From Lentibacillus jeotgali (GTDB taxonomy: Bacteria > Bacillota > Bacilli > Bacillales > Amphibacillaceae), in assembly GCF_000224785.1 (NCBI RefSeq), contig NZ_AGAV01000022.1, positions 1-64,000 on the forward strand: a stretch of DNA of 64,000 nucleotides. The letters run 5' to 3'. The position numbers and the translations under genes were made by a program. A model generated the notes under the pieces. The model saw only the letters and a list, made by a program, of their open reading frames with translations. It did no database searches and was not told the DNA's origin. Positions within the stretch are counted from its first letter, which is position 1, and every line of letters begins with the position of its first letter. Positions 63,175 through 64,000 of this stretch are shown piece after piece.

Positions 63175-64000
63175 ATGACTGTAGAAACAAAACTGCCTTA
63201 CGATAAAGACTATATCACCCAGTTTTCACAGGATAACAACGAACCGGACTGGATGCGCGATTTACGCCTTCAAGCTTTAGAGCAAGCTGACGCGTTGGAA
63301 ATGCCACAGCCTGACAAGACGAACATAAGCAAGTGGAATTTCAGCAAGTTCAAACATGATGCAGCTAAAGGCGAAAAAATTGCATCACTGGATAAGTTGC
63401 CTGAAGATATACAGGATTTTCTTGACAAGGAAAACGCACAGGAAAACCTTTTAATCCAACGCAACCATACTGTTGCATATGCATCGTTAAGCAAAAAGCT
63501 CGAAGAAAAAGGTGTCATCTTCACCGACATCTTCACGGCACTGAGAGATCATGAAGATTTGGTTAAACGTTATTATATGAAAGACGCTGTATCCGTTGAT
63601 GAGCATCGACTTACCGCATTGCATGCAGCACTGATGAACGGCGGAGTTTTCGTCTATGTGCCAAAAAATGTTCAGCTGGAAGAACCGTTGCAGGTCATTT
63701 TCTGGCAGGAAGATCCGGAAGTTGCCATGTTCAATCATGTGCTGGTTGTAGCGGATGATAATAGTTCATTGACATATGTAGAAAATTATTTCTCACAAAA
63801 TCATGAAGAGGAAACAGTGGCCAATATTGTGACCGAAGTGATTGCCGGCAACAATGCCCAAATCTCTTTTGGCGGTGTTGATAACTTTGCAGAAGGCACA
63901 ACGGGATACATCAACCGCCGAGGTGTCACATACCGTGACGCAAGAATTGAATGGGCACTTGGGCAAATGAACGACGGCAATACGGTCTCTGAAAATGTGA
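63175..64000 (+). CDS. sufD: Fe-S cluster assembly protein SufD (N-terminal part)
   Basis: ATG 63175 follows GAGGAGGGG. The 275 residues visible before the window ends match SufD: the helical N-terminus (EPDWMRDLRLQALEQADAL), VFVYVPKNVQLEEPLQVIFW and the start of the beta-helix (NHVLVVADDNSSLTYVENYFS). It pairs with SufB on the SufC dimer for building Fe-S clusters. The gene is cut by the window edge. Confidence 0.94.
   Translation, partial: MTVETKLPYDKDYITQFSQDNNEPDWMRDLRLQALEQADALEMPQPDKTNISKWNFSKFKHDAAKGEKIASLDKLPEDIQDFLDKENAQENLLIQRNHTVAYASLSKKLEEKGVIFTDIFTALRDHEDLVKRYYMKDAVSVDEHRLTALHAALMNGGVFVYVPKNVQLEEPLQVIFWQEDPEVAMFNHVLVVADDNSSLTYVENYFSQNHEEETVANIVTEVIAGNNAQISFGGVDNFAEGTTGYINRRGVTYRDARIEWALGQMNDGNTVSENV

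Overview
The window is chromosomal DNA from a low-to-moderate-GC, Gram-positive, spore-forming rod of the Bacillaceae, most like the moderately halophilic Virgibacillus/Lentibacillus/Oceanobacillus group. Reasons: AGGAGG-type ribosome binding sites throughout, frequent TTG and GTG starts, two gene clusters with the same order as Bacillus subtilis (secG-est-rnr-smpB-ssrA, and fadN-fadA-fadE-yusI-gcvH-yusF-yusE-metNIQ), S-box and guanidine riboswitches, a BCCT compatible-solute transporter, and G+C-rich palindromic intergenic repeats of a kind common in these genera. The genus assignment is inference.

Layout. 0-6.4 kb: an alkaline-phosphatase-superfamily hydrolase, a nucleoside hydrolase, a nitroreductase, then on the minus strand PTS enzyme I (without ptsH) and a lysophospholipase-like hydrolase. 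6.4-14.1 kb: secG, carboxylesterase, RNase R, a ZIP metal transporter, smpB, a large catalase and tmRNA. 14.1-16.9 kb: an accessory patch just after ssrA, with a 28-residue holin-like toxin and candidate antisense RNA, and an orphan N6-adenine methyltransferase. 16.9-30.4 kb: M42 peptidase, hemolysin-III protein, DUF1836 protein, flavin monooxygenase, aromatic-acid exporter-like protein, a tiny zinc-ribbon protein, isocitrate lyase, a CwlO-like endopeptidase, a BCCT transporter, a YitT protein, a CNNM/CorC protein and a Ca2+ antiporter. 30.4-37.8 kb: guanidine-I riboswitch with a paired SMR exporter, a release-factor-like protein, a truncated Spo0M gene, a DUF2252 protein, a flavin-binding protein between two decayed toxin loci, and an aldehyde dehydrogenase. 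37.8-42 kb: zinc uptake operon znuA-znuC-znuB-zur under a Zur box, and a second YitT protein. 42-53.2 kb: fatty-acid beta-oxidation (fadN, fadA, fadE) under a FadR-type operator, gcvH and the yus genes, then SAM-riboswitch-controlled methionine uptake (metNIQ). 53.2-62.1 kb: a small hypothetical gene, an FAH-family hydrolase, and arginine synthesis carB-argF and argG-argH. 62.1-64 kb: start of the suf Fe-S assembly operon, cut by the window edge inside sufD.

The most interesting material lies between genes. (1) Six copies, full or partial, of a structured repeat (core AACTTCATTCAGTGG) lie in the same orientation as the gene that follows them; five of the six sit just upstream of an intact gene. 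(2) Three loci of a holin-like type I toxin family are present, one intact with a convergent candidate antitoxin RNA and two decayed. (3) Three minisatellites have exact 20 or 21 bp periods, including six copies of the palindrome TCGCGCGA spaced by exactly 21 bp between fadA and fadE. (4) Ahead of katE, a 15 bp inverted repeat could hide the ribosome binding site, but only in read-through transcripts, because a SigB-like promoter lies inside its loop. No CRISPR array, complete prophage or complete insertion sequence was seen.
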